NCBI GenBank assembly: GCA_947627655.1
Contig: CANQWW010000003.1
Coordinates: 1-46,543 of the forward strand
DNA: 46,543 nucleotides
Origin: an uncultured Acinetobacter sp.
Lineage (GTDB): Bacteria > Pseudomonadota > Gammaproteobacteria > Pseudomonadales > Moraxellaceae
Direction of reading: 5' to 3'
Under the pieces are notes generated by a model that was not told the origin of the DNA, ran no database searches, and worked only from the letters and a program-made list of their open reading frames with translations. Below are positions 17,889-27,884 of this stretch, in pieces. Position 1 is the stretch's first letter; the number at the start of each line of letters is the position of its first letter. Made by a program: the position numbers and the translations under genes.

Positions 17889-17914
17889 AGGACATTCTTT
17901 GTACAGAATGTCCT
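17889..17914 (+). promoter_or_regulatory. Perfect intercistronic hairpin between rubB and estB
   Basis: AGGACATTCT pairs with AGAATGTCCT (10 bp, loop TTGTAC), ending 18 bases before the estB start. It is not followed by a T run, so mRNA processing or stability is likelier than termination. Confidence 0.75.
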
Positions 17915-17932
17915 ACTTTCAGGAAATCTATC

Positions 17933-18871
17933 ATGAACAGTGCTTTGCAATACGGTCCTTCTCCCTATTCGGCTTTTATGCAAGAAACCAAGGTCGATCT
18001 TGGCAATGGCATTGAATTGCATGTAGAAGTCGGCGGTTTAGAACATCAGCCTACCCTTCTGCTGGTGATGGGCTTAGGTGCACAGATGCTGTACTGGCCG
18101 GATTTTTTTTGTAAGTCCTTTATTGACCGAGGTTTTAAAGTTGTTCGTTTTGACAATCGCGATATTGGTCTGTCTTCCAAGGTTCATAACAAAGGCCCAC
18201 GTTTAAATACCCTAAAAATGATGAGCCGCTTTGTGCTGGGTCTTGGCAATCAGGGGTCGCCTTATACCTTGTATGACATGGCGGATGATGTGGCTCTGTT
18301 AATCGACAAGATGAATCTGGGTCCAGTCTATGTACTCGGTGCTTCCATGGGCGGCATGATCTCCCAGATTCTGACCGCCCGTTATCCCGAGAAAGTAAAA
18401 AAGCTCGGTTTATTGTTTACCAGCAACAATCAGCCCCTGCTCCCACCACCATTTCCGAAACAACTCTTTAGTCTAATAGGCAAGCCTGCCTCAACCGATG
18501 AAGATGGAATTGTCGACCACAGCCTGAAACTGTTTAACATCATTGGCTCACCTGGCTATGTCAATCAACTCGAAGCCATGCAGACTGCCCGTAAATTATA
18601 TAAACGAAGTTATTACCCGGCGGGTGTACTTCAACAGTTTTTAGCAATATTATGTACAGGCTCGTTGCTGCAACTGGATAAGCAAATTCGACAAGAGACC
18701 CTGGTGGTTCATGGTTCTCAAGATCGCTTGCTCCCACCCGGCCATGGTAAGGCTGTTGCAAAGGCAATATCTGGTGCTAAATTTGAATTAATTGATGGAA
18801 TGGGGCATGATATCCCTCCGCATTTTATTCCATATCTTAGCGAATTATTTGCTGATCATTTTACATCATAA
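17933..18871 (+). CDS. estB: Alpha/beta hydrolase (EstB-type esterase)
   Basis: A 312-aa alpha/beta hydrolase. The nucleophile elbow is GASMGG with S138, the acid region is HGSQDRLLPPGHG and the His region is GMGHDIPP. In A. baylyi ADP1 the gene at this position, estB, encodes an esterase and is co-transcribed with rubA, rubB and oxyR. AGGAAATC precedes the ATG. Its physiological substrate is not known from sequence. It sits 57 bp after rubB and 12 bp before oxyR. Confidence 0.93.
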   Translation: MNSALQYGPSPYSAFMQETKVDLGNGIELHVEVGGLEHQPTLLLVMGLGAQMLYWPDFFCKSFIDRGFKVVRFDNRDIGLSSKVHNKGPRLNTLKMMSRFVLGLGNQGSPYTLYDMADDVALLIDKMNLGPVYVLGASMGGMISQILTARYPEKVKKLGLLFTSNNQPLLPPPFPKQLFSLIGKPASTDEDGIVDHSLKLFNIIGSPGYVNQLEAMQTARKLYKRSYYPAGVLQQFLAILCTGSLLQLDKQIRQETLVVHGSQDRLLPPGHGKAVAKAISGAKFELIDGMGHDIPPHFIPYLSELFADHFTS

Positions 18872-18883
18872 AACTAGGACACT

Positions 18884-19783
18884 ATGGCTGCATTACCATC
18901 CTTAAGACAGCTGTCATATCTCGTAACACTGTCAGAGACGCTGCATTTTACAGAAGCTGCTCGCCGTTCATTCGTGACTCAGTCCACCCTGTCTGGCGGG
19001 ATTATGGAGCTGGAGCGTTTACTCGGGGGCGTTCTGGTTGAACGTGATCGCCAGAATGTACGTTTGACTCCACTCGGAGAACAAGTGGTTGCACGTGCGC
19101 GTGTTCTACTGGCAGATGCGCAAGATTTAATGCGCCTCAGCCGCGAGATGAGTGAACCGCTCACTGGTGATTTGCATCTGGGTATTATTCCGACCATTGC
19201 CCCTTTTATCCTGTCACAACTTCTTGATGAAGTGCATAAACAGTTGCCCAAGATTCAGCTGCATTTGCATGAAGCACAAAGCGAAAAAATTGTTGAACGT
19301 CTTGAGCATGGTAACCTGGATATGGTTGTCCTCGCTCTGCCGTTTGACACGCGCAGCTTGAAAGTGGCTGAGATTGCCAAAGAAAATCTGTATGTGGTCC
19401 ACCACAAGTCAGACCAGCAGGTCGCTCAGGCAAAAAGCTTAGAAGATCTGGATCTGTCCCGTTTGATGTTATTGGAAGAAGGTCACTGCCTGCGTGATCA
19501 TGCCTTGAGTGCGTGTCCAATTGGTGAACGTAAAAATGATCACCGCTTGAAAGCCAGCTCACTGCCTACCCTCATCGAGATGGTCTCTTCTGATCTTGGC
19601 TTTACCCTGTTACCTGAAATTGCAATTCATACCAATATCGTGAAAGCAAATCCAGAACTGGAAACCAAAGCGATTAGTGCTGCGCCAAGTCGTACTTTAG
19701 CGCTGGTGACCCGTAAGAGCACCCCTTTACAAAGCGAATTTGATGTCTTGCTGCAGATCTTGCAAAAGATCACTCAGCACTGA
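18884..19783 (+). CDS. oxyR: Peroxide-sensing LysR-type regulator OxyR
   Basis: A 299-aa LysR-family regulator. The N-terminal winged helix-turn-helix runs over about 4-62 (FTEAARRSFVTQSTLSGGI). The regulatory domain contains EEGHCLRDHALSAC with C202 and C211, matching the redox-active cysteine pair of E. coli OxyR (C199 and C208) in both context and spacing. It should activate catalase and peroxidase genes when the disulfide forms. It lies only 12 bp after estB, so it is probably co-transcribed, as reported for A. baylyi. Confidence 0.96.
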   Translation: MAALPSLRQLSYLVTLSETLHFTEAARRSFVTQSTLSGGIMELERLLGGVLVERDRQNVRLTPLGEQVVARARVLLADAQDLMRLSREMSEPLTGDLHLGIIPTIAPFILSQLLDEVHKQLPKIQLHLHEAQSEKIVERLEHGNLDMVVLALPFDTRSLKVAEIAKENLYVVHHKSDQQVAQAKSLEDLDLSRLMLLEEGHCLRDHALSACPIGERKNDHRLKASSLPTLIEMVSSDLGFTLLPEIAIHTNIVKANPELETKAISAAPSRTLALVTRKSTPLQSEFDVLLQILQKITQH

Positions 19784-19799
19784 TGCAATCTTGCGAACC

Positions 19800-19826
19800 A
19801 AGGAGTCTGTAAAGGCTCCTTTTTTA
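19800..19826 (+). terminator. Terminator of the rubA-rubB-estB-oxyR operon
   Basis: AAGGAGTCT pairs with AGGCTCCTT (9 bp, one G-T pair, loop GTAA), followed by a T run, 17 bases after the oxyR stop. Confidence 0.9.
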
Positions 19827-20140
19827 TGTCTGACAAATCCAGAATAAAGCCAAAACACTGTTCACCCACTCTATATAAAACTATATTTATTAAATACTTA
19901 AAAATATTTTTGCTTTTTTTATCGTGTTCATTGCTGCTTTGCACTGTGTTTTATTGTTTGACTGGCAGGATGTCTTTACCTCTAGTTTGATTTATTTAAG
20001 TTTAATCGCCAAACCTACTTAGGCTATTTTAAAACATTGTATATAATGATAGTGATCTGGATGCCACAACCTATAACTTACGAGCTATTTAACTCAATAA
20101 TACTCAATCGATTTAGGTGTATTTTCCTTTGAGAATCTAA
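19827..20140. other. Convergent intergenic region oxyR-ppk1
   Basis: About 310 AT-rich bases between the oxyR and ppk1 terminators. No ORF, repeat or RNA structure that stands out was seen. Confidence 0.5.
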
Positions 20141-20144
20141 GGAA

Positions 20145-20172
20145 TAAAAAAGGACTGAATTTTCAGTCCTTT
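20145..20172 (-). terminator. Terminator of ppk1
   Basis: AAAGGACTGA / TCAGTCCTTT form a 10-bp stem with an ATTT loop. Read on the minus strand it runs into T residues, about 20 bases after the ppk1 stop. Confidence 0.92.
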
Positions 20173-20191
20173 TCTTATAACTTTTCAAGAT

Positions 20192-22273
20192 TTATTTAAA
20201 AGTGTCTAGCAATACCCGTTGCGCATTATGGGCTTGCTCACCTTCAGCCACTTGAGCACGAACCCAAGTGCCATCCCCCTGTAATAACCAGGCCTGCTGG
20301 TTATCTTTTAAGTAATTTAACAACCCCTGTTGATAAATGCGTTTCTTCAGGGCCGGATCTTCAACCGGGAAGCAGGCTTCGACACGATTAAACAGGTTAC
20401 GGTCCATCCAGTCAGCGCTTGAACAGTAGATACGGGCATCACCATCATTGCTGAAATAATAGACGCGGGTGTGCTCCAGGAAACGCCCGACAATTGAACG
20501 CACTCGGATATTTTCAGACAGTCCCGGCAAGCCTGGACGCAAACAGCAGATGGAACGAATGATCAGGTCAATCTGGACGCCTGCCTGCGAGGCTTCATAG
20601 AGCTTATTAATCAATTCCAGTTCGGTTAGCGCATTGACTTTGACAATAATCTGAGCTGGTTTACCCGCTTTGGCATTGGCAATTTCATGGTCAATATAAT
20701 TGACCAGCTGGGCTTGCAAGGTAAACGGCGCATGCAACAGCTTTTTCAGCTTGGCCATTTTGCCCATCCCGGTCAGTTCCTGAAAGATACGATGCACATC
20801 TTCACACAGGTCTTTATCAGTTGTGAGCAAGCCATAGTCGGTATAAATTCGCGCATTGCCCGCATGGTAGTTGCCTGTCCCTAAATGCACATAGCGCACC
20901 AGCTTATTATTTTCACGGCGGACCACCAAAATCATCTTGGCATGGGTTTTATAGCCCACGATGCCATATACCACGACGGCTCCTGCTTCTTGCAAAACAT
21001 TTGCAACAGCGATATTGGATTCTTCATCAAAACGTGCGCGTAGCTCAATGACTGCAGTGACTTCCTTACCATTACGTGCGGCTTCTGCCAGCACCTGAAC
21101 AATTTCCGAGTCAGCCCCACTACGATACAGCGTCTGTTTAATCGCTAACACCTGGGGGTCACGTGCTGCTTCACGCAGCAATGAAATGACCGGAGCAAAA
21201 GATTCAAAAGGATGGTGCAGCAAAATGTCATGTTTCTGCATGGCACTAAAAATATTTTCGGACTTTTTCAGGACCTTCGGCACAATCGGCGTATGTGAGT
21301 CATAACGTAAATGCGGACGTTTAAAGTTATATAACAGTCGCGCCAGATTAACCGGTCCGGCCACCTTGTAGAGCTGTTCTTCTTCCAGATCAAACTCATT
21401 CAGTAGATATTCATAAATCGGCTGCGGACAGTTTTCGGTCACTTCCAGACGTACCGCACGACCAAAACGGCGCGAATTGAGTTCACCTTTCAGGGCAATC
21501 GCCAAATCTTCTACGTCTTCGTTTAAAGCCAGATCCGCATTTCGGGTGACACGGAACTGATAACAGCCAGTTGCGGTCATGCCCGGAAACAAATCCGAGA
21601 CATGCTCATGGATAATGGCAGATAACATCACATGATGTTCTTTACCGCCTGTCAATTCATCCGGTAAACGCACGACCCGTGGCAATGAACGGGGTGCCGG
21701 AACCACAGCCAGATCGATCTGACGACCGAAAGCATCTTTGCCTTCTAAAGTGACAATAAAGTTCAGTGATTTATTCACCAGACGCGGGAATGGGTGGGCT
21801 GGATCCAGACTGATCGGCGTCAACACCGGCGCCACTTGCTCTTGAAAATATTTTTTCACCCATTGTGACTGGGCGGGAGTCAGTTCGCCACGGCGCAAGA
21901 AGCAGATATCTTCTTCACGCAGTTTCGGCAAAATTTCTTCATTTAAAATCCGGTATTGACGCGCAATGGCGGCGTGAGCCGTTGCAGAAATCTGCTCCAG
22001 CACCTGTTTCGGCGTCAGGCCATCCGGACTCCGGCTTTCATTGCCCAAATCCAGCTGCTCCATCACCCCAGCGACACGAATCTCGAAGAATTCATCCATG
22101 TTACGAGAAAAGATCAGCAGGAAATTCATGCGTTCCAGCAAAGGGTGCAGTGGATCGACAGCCTGTTCCAGAACACGCAGGTGGAAGTCCAGGATAGACA
22201 ATTCACGGTTAATGTACCGATCATTATAGAGATATTCTGTGGGTGTCAAAGGGCTGCTGGCTACCGTATTCAT
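20192..22273 (-). CDS. ppk1: Polyphosphate kinase 1
   Basis: Makes polyphosphate from ATP, reversibly. The 693-aa length is that of PPK1. The N-terminal domain starts [19 protein letters not shown]. The catalytic core includes [21 protein letters not shown] and [18 protein letters not shown], the last holding the His that is phosphorylated in PPK1, and [14 protein letters not shown] near the end. It is convergent to the oxyR operon and follows mtgA on the same strand after a terminator. The oxyR-ppk-mtgA arrangement matches A. baylyi. Confidence 0.97.
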   Translation of the reverse strand: MNTVASSPLTPTEYLYNDRYINRELSILDFHLRVLEQAVDPLHPLLERMNFLLIFSRNMDEFFEIRVAGVMEQLDLGNESRSPDGLTPKQVLEQISATAHAAIARQYRILNEEILPKLREEDICFLRRGELTPAQSQWVKKYFQEQVAPVLTPISLDPAHPFPRLVNKSLNFIVTLEGKDAFGRQIDLAVVPAPRSLPRVVRLPDELTGGKEHHVMLSAIIHEHVSDLFPGMTATGCYQFRVTRNADLALNEDVEDLAIALKGELNSRRFGRAVRLEVTENCPQPIYEYLLNEFDLEEEQLYKVAGPVNLARLLYNFKRPHLRYDSHTPIVPKVLKKSENIFSAMQKHDILLHHPFESFAPVISLLREAARDPQVLAIKQTLYRSGADSEIVQVLAEAARNGKEVTAVIELRARFDEESNIAVANVLQEAGAVVVYGIVGYKTHAKMILVVRRENNKLVRYVHLGTGNYHAGNARIYTDYGLLTTDKDLCEDVHRIFQELTGMGKMAKLKKLLHAPFTLQAQLVNYIDHEIANAKAGKPAQIIVKVNALTELELINKLYEASQAGVQIDLIIRSICCLRPGLPGLSENIRVRSIVGRFLEHTRVYYFSNDGDARIYCSSADWMDRNLFNRVEACFPVEDPALKKRIYQQGLLNYLKDNQQAWLLQGDGTWVRAQVAEGEQAHNAQRVLLDTFK

Positions 22274-22343
22274 ATCGAACCTTTATTCATTTTCAAGCCT
22301 GAGTCAATACTATCAGTATGCTTCAAATTTATGACATTTTCAT

Positions 22344-22367
22344 AAAAAAAGCCCGATTTCTCGGGCT
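22344..22367 (-). terminator. Terminator of mtgA
   Basis: AGCCCGA / TCGGGCT form a 7-bp stem with a 4-base loop and, on the minus strand, seven T follow. It separates mtgA from ppk1. Confidence 0.9.
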
Positions 22368-22397
22368 CTATAGATTTTTTATCAATAAATTTTTCTT

Positions 22398-23072
22398 TTA
22401 AGGCAGTTCTGCATAACGCATATAACGGCGAATCATCTGTTTACGCGCATTTAATGAGGAAGATTGACGATGTTGCTGATAATATTTTGGATTGTTCAGG
22501 ATTGCAGCCAGAAAAATAGCTTCTTCTCGGCTCAGGCTTTCCGCAGTCTTACCAAAATAATGTTTGGCAGCCGCTTCTATCCCATAAATATGATGCCCAA
22601 ATTCAATCGAGTTCAGATAGACCTCTAGAATACGCTCTTTAGACCACATACGTTCCATCATCCAGGTTGCAATGGCTTCTTGACCTTTACGAACAAAAGA
22701 GCGTTTGTTAAATAGGAACAGGTTTTTTGCCAGCTGCTGGGAAATGGTAGAGCCGCCCGCCACCACCTTACCCTGCTCTTTATTACGACTCAGTGCAGTC
22801 TGAATGCCATCCCAGTCAAAGCCATGATGATGCACAAACTTACCATCTTCTGCCGTGACCACCGCCTTTTTCAGGTTGCTACTGATTTCATCATAAGGAC
22901 GCCATTGATGCTGAATCGGTGTCGCCGGCTCAGTCCAGTAATCTAAGCGCATCATCATGGTAGTATTCACCGGATTAAAGCGCCACCAGGCCAGACTGGC
23001 AAAAATCCACAGCTGTATACATAAAAACACACTGAACAACAGCAAGAAAATTCGAATCAGAAACGCTTTCAT
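22398..23072 (-). CDS. mtgA: Monofunctional biosynthetic peptidoglycan transglycosylase
   Basis: Polymerises lipid II into glycan strands. The 224-aa protein has an N-terminal membrane anchor at about 5-29 and a glycosyltransferase family 51 domain. The catalytic Glu is E75 in [35 protein letters not shown] and [15 protein letters not shown] are further GT51 motifs. No transpeptidase domain is present, as expected for MtgA. A Shine-Dalgarno AGGAG lies about 12 bases before the ATG, slightly far. Confidence 0.96.
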   Translation of the reverse strand: MKAFLIRIFLLLFSVFLCIQLWIFASLAWWRFNPVNTTMMMRLDYWTEPATPIQHQWRPYDEISSNLKKAVVTAEDGKFVHHHGFDWDGIQTALSRNKEQGKVVAGGSTISQQLAKNLFLFNKRSFVRKGQEAIATWMMERMWSKERILEVYLNSIEFGHHIYGIEAAAKHYFGKTAESLSREEAIFLAAILNNPKYYQQHRQSSSLNARKQMIRRYMRYAELP

Positions 23073-23149
23073 GTCAGTGTGTTACTCCTGAAGAGGTGAT
23101 TTTTTCGTGTTAAGCTTAGAGGAAATATCAAATACGGCACCAGAATAGC

Positions 23150-23974
23150 ATGTCTGAATACGCTCCTCCTTCTATTCACCGTAAACTGGACGTCCACACC
23201 TGGTGGTTTACCGCCCTGCTGATTACAGTGAATATCGGCCTCTTTGTCTGGCAAATTTCGAGTGGTACAGATGCCAGTCATCCCAGTACTCAGGATGCTA
23301 TTCGCTGGGGTGCTGATTATGCACCTTTGACTTATCTTGCGGAACCCATCCGTCTGTTCAGTAGCATGTTTTTTCATTTTGGTCTGATTCATTTAATGTT
23401 GAACATGTGGGCGCTGTATATTTTTGGCAGTGTCGCAGAACAGCTCTTTGGCCGTGTCTATTTCGTCGGCCTGTACCTCAGTGCCGGCCTCATGGGCAGC
23501 CTGTTCAGCGGGTATATGAGCATTCAGGATACCTATGCACTTATTGAAGGTGGTGTGGCCAATTCCGCGCTACTGCCAAGTGTTAGTGCAGGTGCTTCGG
23601 GTGCCGTGATGGGCTTAGGCGGTGCACTGACCTTATTGTCGCTCTTTCCGGCATTGCCACAGCAGCGTTTTATTCTCGATAAAAAAACCTTACTCATGGT
23701 CATGGGCATTAACCTGTTTATGGGCTTTATGATCGCGGGTATCAATAATGCTGCACACATTGGCGGCATGCTCATGGGCGCGGTTCTGGCCGGCCTCTGG
23801 TATGCAGGACAAAAGCTGCAAGGTCGCGGGCTGATGACCCTCATCGCTTTGCTTGCTGCTGTTGCTGCCTGCTATGCGCTGTATCAATATAATCTGGAAC
23901 TGATCCAGCCGATTCAGCCACTTTGGCAGGAGATTCTGGAGATGATGCGTCAGCAGCTCAATCTGGCTGTCTAA
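23150..23974 (+). CDS. Rhomboid family intramembrane serine protease
   Basis: A 274-aa membrane protein with about seven hydrophobic segments. HFGLIHLMLNMWALYIFG (76-93) is the conserved second-helix motif. GASG at 148-151 holds the catalytic S150, and NNAAHIGG supplies H203, so the Ser-His dyad is intact. Substrates are unknown. It is divergent from mtgA and convergent with ybbP. The ribosome-binding site is poor. A second, smaller rhomboid lies at 33947. Confidence 0.93.
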   Translation: MSEYAPPSIHRKLDVHTWWFTALLITVNIGLFVWQISSGTDASHPSTQDAIRWGADYAPLTYLAEPIRLFSSMFFHFGLIHLMLNMWALYIFGSVAEQLFGRVYFVGLYLSAGLMGSLFSGYMSIQDTYALIEGGVANSALLPSVSAGASGAVMGLGGALTLLSLFPALPQQRFILDKKTLLMVMGINLFMGFMIAGINNAAHIGGMLMGAVLAGLWYAGQKLQGRGLMTLIALLAAVAACYALYQYNLELIQPIQPLWQEILEMMRQQLNLAV

Positions 23975-24003
23975 CGCATCAGGCCTCTTTCAAAATATGC
24001 CAC

Positions 24004-26475
24004 TTACTGGTTTAACTCGCGTAAGCTTTGTAAGGGCGGAATGTCCGACAGATAACTGAGACGATAACGACCGATCACTGCACACAATATGCTCATCAGG
24101 ATCGGTAAAATCAACCAGATTTCCCAGTGTGGCTGAATGGGTAGCTCCATCCGGTAACTGGCGACGGCGCTAATTACTTCGGCAAACAGACAGGAGACTA
24201 TCCCTGCACACAGGCCAATAAAACCAATTTCCAGACTGAGCATGGTTTTCAGTTTTTTCTTGGAACTGCCGAAAGAGCGTAATAAGGCCACTTCGCGTTT
24301 ACGCTCATCCATTAGCAGGTTCAGACAGGCGATCAGGACCAGAATCCCGGAAACGCTGACTAAGAGTGCCAGAATAGTTACAATTTGAACCAGCACCTCT
24401 ACAATGCGTTTAATCTCATTCAGAATCAGACTCACATCAATAAATACCGTATTCGAAAACTGCTGAATCAGCTGAACCAGTTTCGGTCGTTCGGATTCTG
24501 GAACATAAAAACTGCCCAGATAACTGCCGGCATTGGCATCCATGCTATTCGGGGTAAAAATAAAGAAGAAATTAGGACTAAAACTTTCCCATTCCACCGT
24601 ACGCAGATTGACGACTTTGGCTTCTAGTGGCCCTTCAGGCAGACTAAAGGTCAGTTTATCCCCCACCCGGATTCCCAGCTCTTTTGCCATATTGGCTTCT
24701 ACCGAAACCTCACCCGGTTGCTTGAGTTGTGCTTCGCCACTGACAATCACGTTATCTTGGGGATAGCGATCGGTCTGGGTCAGATTGAGTTCACGGCGTA
24801 GGGTATTGTGACTTTTAATCAGCTCAGCGGCAAAAGGCTGATCATTTTTCGCGACCAGTCGCCCACGGATATTCGGATACAAAGGTGTACTGCGCCAGCC
24901 ATTGTGTTGCAGCTGCGCTTTAAATTCCGGCATTTCAAAAGGCGGCAACCCATAGATAAACTGGTTTGGTGTGCCTTCCGGTAATTGCTGCTGCCAACGC
25001 TCTAGCAAATCGGTACGTAATACCGCCAGCACCGTGATCAGACTCAGCCCCAAGGCCAAAGCGGTAATTTGTAAGGCCGTTTGATAGGGCGTCCGTACAT
25101 AGGCAGAAATGCGGGATTTGGTATTGCGTAAAATTTTTAGCACCGCCCACACCGTGCAATACAATACGGCACAGAGCAGAATAATCGCTCCAATCACCCA
25201 GGCGGTCAGGACTATATTTTCGGTCAGCACAATACTAAAGATGATCAGGCTCAGCGTACCACTGGCCAGCATCCACAACATGGAATGAACCGATTTTTCT
25301 TCCTGTCGAATGACACGAATAGGTGCCGTATTCAGCAATTGCCATAGACTCGGCAGCACAAAACCGAGTAATACGATAGCACTGGTCAGCATCGCGACCG
25401 GTAAAGGTCCTGACAACATGGCCACCGCAGAGAATGTCAGTTGCAGATGCGGAATCAGCTGCAACATGAGCTGTAATAAGCCATATCCCAAACTAATCCC
25501 GACCAGAGTTCCGATCAGCATGGCGACCAGCAGGACCAGCCCCAGTAAAGCGAGATAGGCCAAAAGAATCTGCTGACGGGTGGCACCGATACAGCGCATA
25601 AGCGCAATGTGGTCCTGATTTTGCTGTACATAGCGCTGAGCAGTTAAGGCAATCGCGATGCCGCACAGCAAGATCGTCAGAATATTAGCCAGCTGCAAAA
25701 AGGTATCCAAATTCGCAATCGGCTTCATCAAACGGCTATTACTTTCACTGGCATTTCTCAGACGCAGACTGGGCTGCTCTTCCAACTGCGGCTCTGCTGT
25801 TTGCTCTGAACGCGATTCTATGATTTTTTTAAAATCGCGCTGGTAAGCCTGAACCCTGTCCGGCTCGCCGGCCATCAACAGACGGTAATCAATCCGGCTC
25901 CCCACCTGAATGGCATTGGTACGAGCCACATCAGCCTGAGAAATAATCACGCTGGGTGAAAACCCGGAAAAGCCCAGCTCCTGATTAGAATCATATGCAA
26001 TAACGGCCGTGACGGTGAATGCAGCATCGGCAATATTGACCTGTTCACCGACGTTGACCTTAAGCAAATCCATGGCGCGTTGACTAAGCCAGATTTCTCC
26101 CGGCTGCAGCTGTTTAGCCAGCGGTTGAACACGTAATTCACCGCGTAAAGGAAAAGCAGAATTAATGGCTTTGACATTGACCATCACAAATTCGTCATCG
26201 GTATGCGCCATACTGCCAAATACGGTGACTTCAGACTGTTGCAAGCCCTGCTGCGCTGCTTTATCGCGCCAGATCTCGTCAATCGGCTCATTGTTGCTCA
26301 GCAGCAGATCGCCGGCCAGCATCTCTGCAGCCTGCAATGCGACTGCATTTTGAATTTGCTCATTACTAAATTTAAGCGCGGTCGTGGCACTAATCGCCAG
26401 GGTTAAGGCAATTATCAGCAGATAGATGCCGGTGCTTTTAAAGCTCTGGGTCAGTAAAGGACGAAATAACTGCAT
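24004..26475 (-). CDS. ybbP: ABC transporter permease, YbbP/FtsX-MacB type
   Basis: An 823-aa permease with two FtsX domains. Transmembrane helices lie near the N-terminus, in a first FtsX block around residues 260-370, in a middle pair, and in a C-terminal FtsX block at about 700-810 (LLMDERKREVALLRSFGSSKKK). Large periplasmic domains lie between them. The preferred start at 26475 (MQLFRPLL) has GGAGG five bases upstream, inside the end of ybbA. Only one base separates the ybbA stop from this ATG, so the genes are translationally coupled. E. coli has the same ybbA-ybbP pair divergent from tesA. The transported or released substrate is unknown; a lipoprotein or lipid role is possible. Confidence 0.92.
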   Translation of the reverse strand: MQLFRPLLTQSFKSTGIYLLIIALTLAISATTALKFSNEQIQNAVALQAAEMLAGDLLLSNNEPIDEIWRDKAAQQGLQQSEVTVFGSMAHTDDEFVMVNVKAINSAFPLRGELRVQPLAKQLQPGEIWLSQRAMDLLKVNVGEQVNIADAAFTVTAVIAYDSNQELGFSGFSPSVIISQADVARTNAIQVGSRIDYRLLMAGEPDRVQAYQRDFKKIIESRSEQTAEPQLEEQPSLRLRNASESNSRLMKPIANLDTFLQLANILTILLCGIAIALTAQRYVQQNQDHIALMRCIGATRQQILLAYLALLGLVLLVAMLIGTLVGISLGYGLLQLMLQLIPHLQLTFSAVAMLSGPLPVAMLTSAIVLLGFVLPSLWQLLNTAPIRVIRQEEKSVHSMLWMLASGTLSLIIFSIVLTENIVLTAWVIGAIILLCAVLYCTVWAVLKILRNTKSRISAYVRTPYQTALQITALALGLSLITVLAVLRTDLLERWQQQLPEGTPNQFIYGLPPFEMPEFKAQLQHNGWRSTPLYPNIRGRLVAKNDQPFAAELIKSHNTLRRELNLTQTDRYPQDNVIVSGEAQLKQPGEVSVEANMAKELGIRVGDKLTFSLPEGPLEAKVVNLRTVEWESFSPNFFFIFTPNSMDANAGSYLGSFYVPESERPKLVQLIQQFSNTVFIDVSLILNEIKRIVEVLVQIVTILALLVSVSGILVLIACLNLLMDERKREVALLRSFGSSKKKLKTMLSLEIGFIGLCAGIVSCLFAEVISAVASYRMELPIQPHWEIWLILPILMSILCAVIGRYRLSYLSDIPPLQSLRELNQ

Positions 26476-26476
26476 C

Positions 26477-27202
26477 TCATCCTCCATTGACATGTTCAGT
26501 GAGCTGGCCATGATTCAGCTCAAAATGCCGTTGGCATTGTTTGGCCAGCTTTGGGTCATGGGTGACCAAGACCAGCGTTGTGCCTAATTCACGGTTTAAC
26601 TGAAACAACAGCTGTTCAATGTCCTGAGCCGTCTCAGCATCGAGGTTACCGGTGGGTTCATCGGCAAAGATGATCTTGGGTTCACTCACCAATGCCCGGG
26701 CAATCGCAACACGCTGCTGCTCCCCCCCTGACAAAACTTTCGGCGTTTGCTGCGCCTGACGATCTAGTCCTACTTTTTGTAATAAAGCCAGAGATTTCTG
26801 CTCGGCAGTGGCATAGTGAAAGTTAGGCTGCAAGCGTAACGGCAGCATGACATTTTCCAGCGCTGTCAAATGCGGCAATAACTGAAAAGACTGAAACACA
26901 AAGCCAATATTTTCCAGTCTGACCTTAGCACGCTGTTCTTCATTCAGCTCGCTGATCAGGCTGCCACATACCTGTAACTGGCCCGAACTGGCCTGATCCA
27001 AGGTCGCCAGAATCCCGAGCAGAGTCGACTTGCCTGAGCCAGAACGCCCGGTAATCGCCACCTGTTCCCCAGCTTGAATGTTTAGGCTTAAGTCCTCAAA
27101 AATCGTCAACTGTTTTTGTGAAAGTTGTATTTTTTGTGTCAATTGTTGAGCAGAAATGATTGGCTGTGGCATGATGGTGTTTTTCTGGCATTCTTGAATC
27201 AT
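26477..27202 (-). CDS. ybbA: ABC transporter ATP-binding protein YbbA
   Basis: A 241-aa ATPase of the LolD/MacB type. Walker A is GRSGSGKST, the Q-loop is [18 protein letters not shown], the signature is LSGGEQQR and Walker B is [12 protein letters not shown], followed by the H-loop LVTHD. It should power the YbbP permease encoded one base downstream. Two starts are possible: 27202, with AGGGA just upstream, or ten codons later at MPQPIISAQ. With the first start only nine bases separate it from the divergent tesA start. Confidence 0.94.
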   Translation of the reverse strand: MIQECQKNTIMPQPIISAQQLTQKIQLSQKQLTIFEDLSLNIQAGEQVAITGRSGSGKSTLLGILATLDQASSGQLQVCGSLISELNEEQRAKVRLENIGFVFQSFQLLPHLTALENVMLPLRLQPNFHYATAEQKSLALLQKVGLDRQAQQTPKVLSGGEQQRVAIARALVSEPKIIFADEPTGNLDAETAQDIEQLLFQLNRELGTTLVLVTHDPKLAKQCQRHFELNHGQLTEHVNGG

Positions 27203-27211
27203 ACATTCCCT

Positions 27212-27847
27212 ATGTCTCTGATAAATCGAAATCTAAAATCTTGGTTATTCCGCGGCTTGGTACTGGCTGGCCTGTGCTTGACCCCAGTTCTGGTTTCAGC
27301 AAAGACAATTATGATTCTCGGTGACAGCTTGAGTGCGGGCTATGGTATTCAACCTGAACAAGGTTGGGTGAATCTGTTGCAAAAACGTTTAGACCAACAG
27401 TATCCGAAACAGCATAAAGTGGTCAATGCAAGCGTCAGTGGTGAGACCACCAGTGGTGCAGTGGCGCGTTTACCGAAACTGCTACAAACACATAAACCAC
27501 AGATAGTGGTGATTGAACTGGGCGGCAATGATGGATTAAGAGGTCAACCGCCAAAGATGATTCAGCAAAACTTGGTCACTCTGGTGCAAAAAAGCCAGCA
27601 AGCCGGAGCCAAAACGATTCTGTTTGGTATGAAAATGCCGCCTAATTATGGGCAGGCGTATAGCAAAGCATTTGAAAATAATTATAAGTTGGTCAGTCAG
27701 CAACAGCAGGTAAAATTGCTGCCGTTTTTCCTCAATGGGGTCGCAGGGAATAAAAGCCTGATGCAAGCAGATTTGATTCATCCAAATGCCAAAGCGCAAA
27801 GCATCCTGTTAAATAATGCCTATCCTTATATTAAAGGCGCCCTATAA
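27212..27847 (+). CDS. tesA: GDSL-type thioesterase/lysophospholipase TesA
   Basis: A 211-aa periplasmic hydrolase (acyl-CoA thioesterase I / protease I / lysophospholipase L1 in E. coli). A signal peptide covers about 1-29 (SWLFRGLVLAGLCLTPVLVSA). Block I is MILGDSLSAGYG with nucleophile S39, block III is ELGGNDGL, and block V is DLIHPN with the catalytic Asp and His. The start at 27212 is chosen because the track ORF from 27125 overlaps ybbA and lacks a signal-like N-terminus. It is divergent from ybbA-ybbP, an order kept in E. coli. Confidence 0.96.
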   Translation: MSLINRNLKSWLFRGLVLAGLCLTPVLVSAKTIMILGDSLSAGYGIQPEQGWVNLLQKRLDQQYPKQHKVVNASVSGETTSGAVARLPKLLQTHKPQIVVIELGGNDGLRGQPPKMIQQNLVTLVQKSQQAGAKTILFGMKMPPNYGQAYSKAFENNYKLVSQQQQVKLLPFFLNGVAGNKSLMQADLIHPNAKAQSILLNNAYPYIKGAL

Positions 27848-27856
27848 GGCGCCTTT
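27833..27856. terminator. GC-rich hairpin spanning the tesA stop codon
   Basis: AAAGGCGCC / GGCGCCTTT pair over 9 bp, and the 6-base loop CTATAA contains the tesA stop. It lies between convergent tesA and the carbonic anhydrase. Only three T follow on either side, so it is a weak or Rho-assisted terminator at best. Confidence 0.6.
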
Positions 27857-27884
27857 AAACATGTCTGAGTTCATGGGTGAGGGA

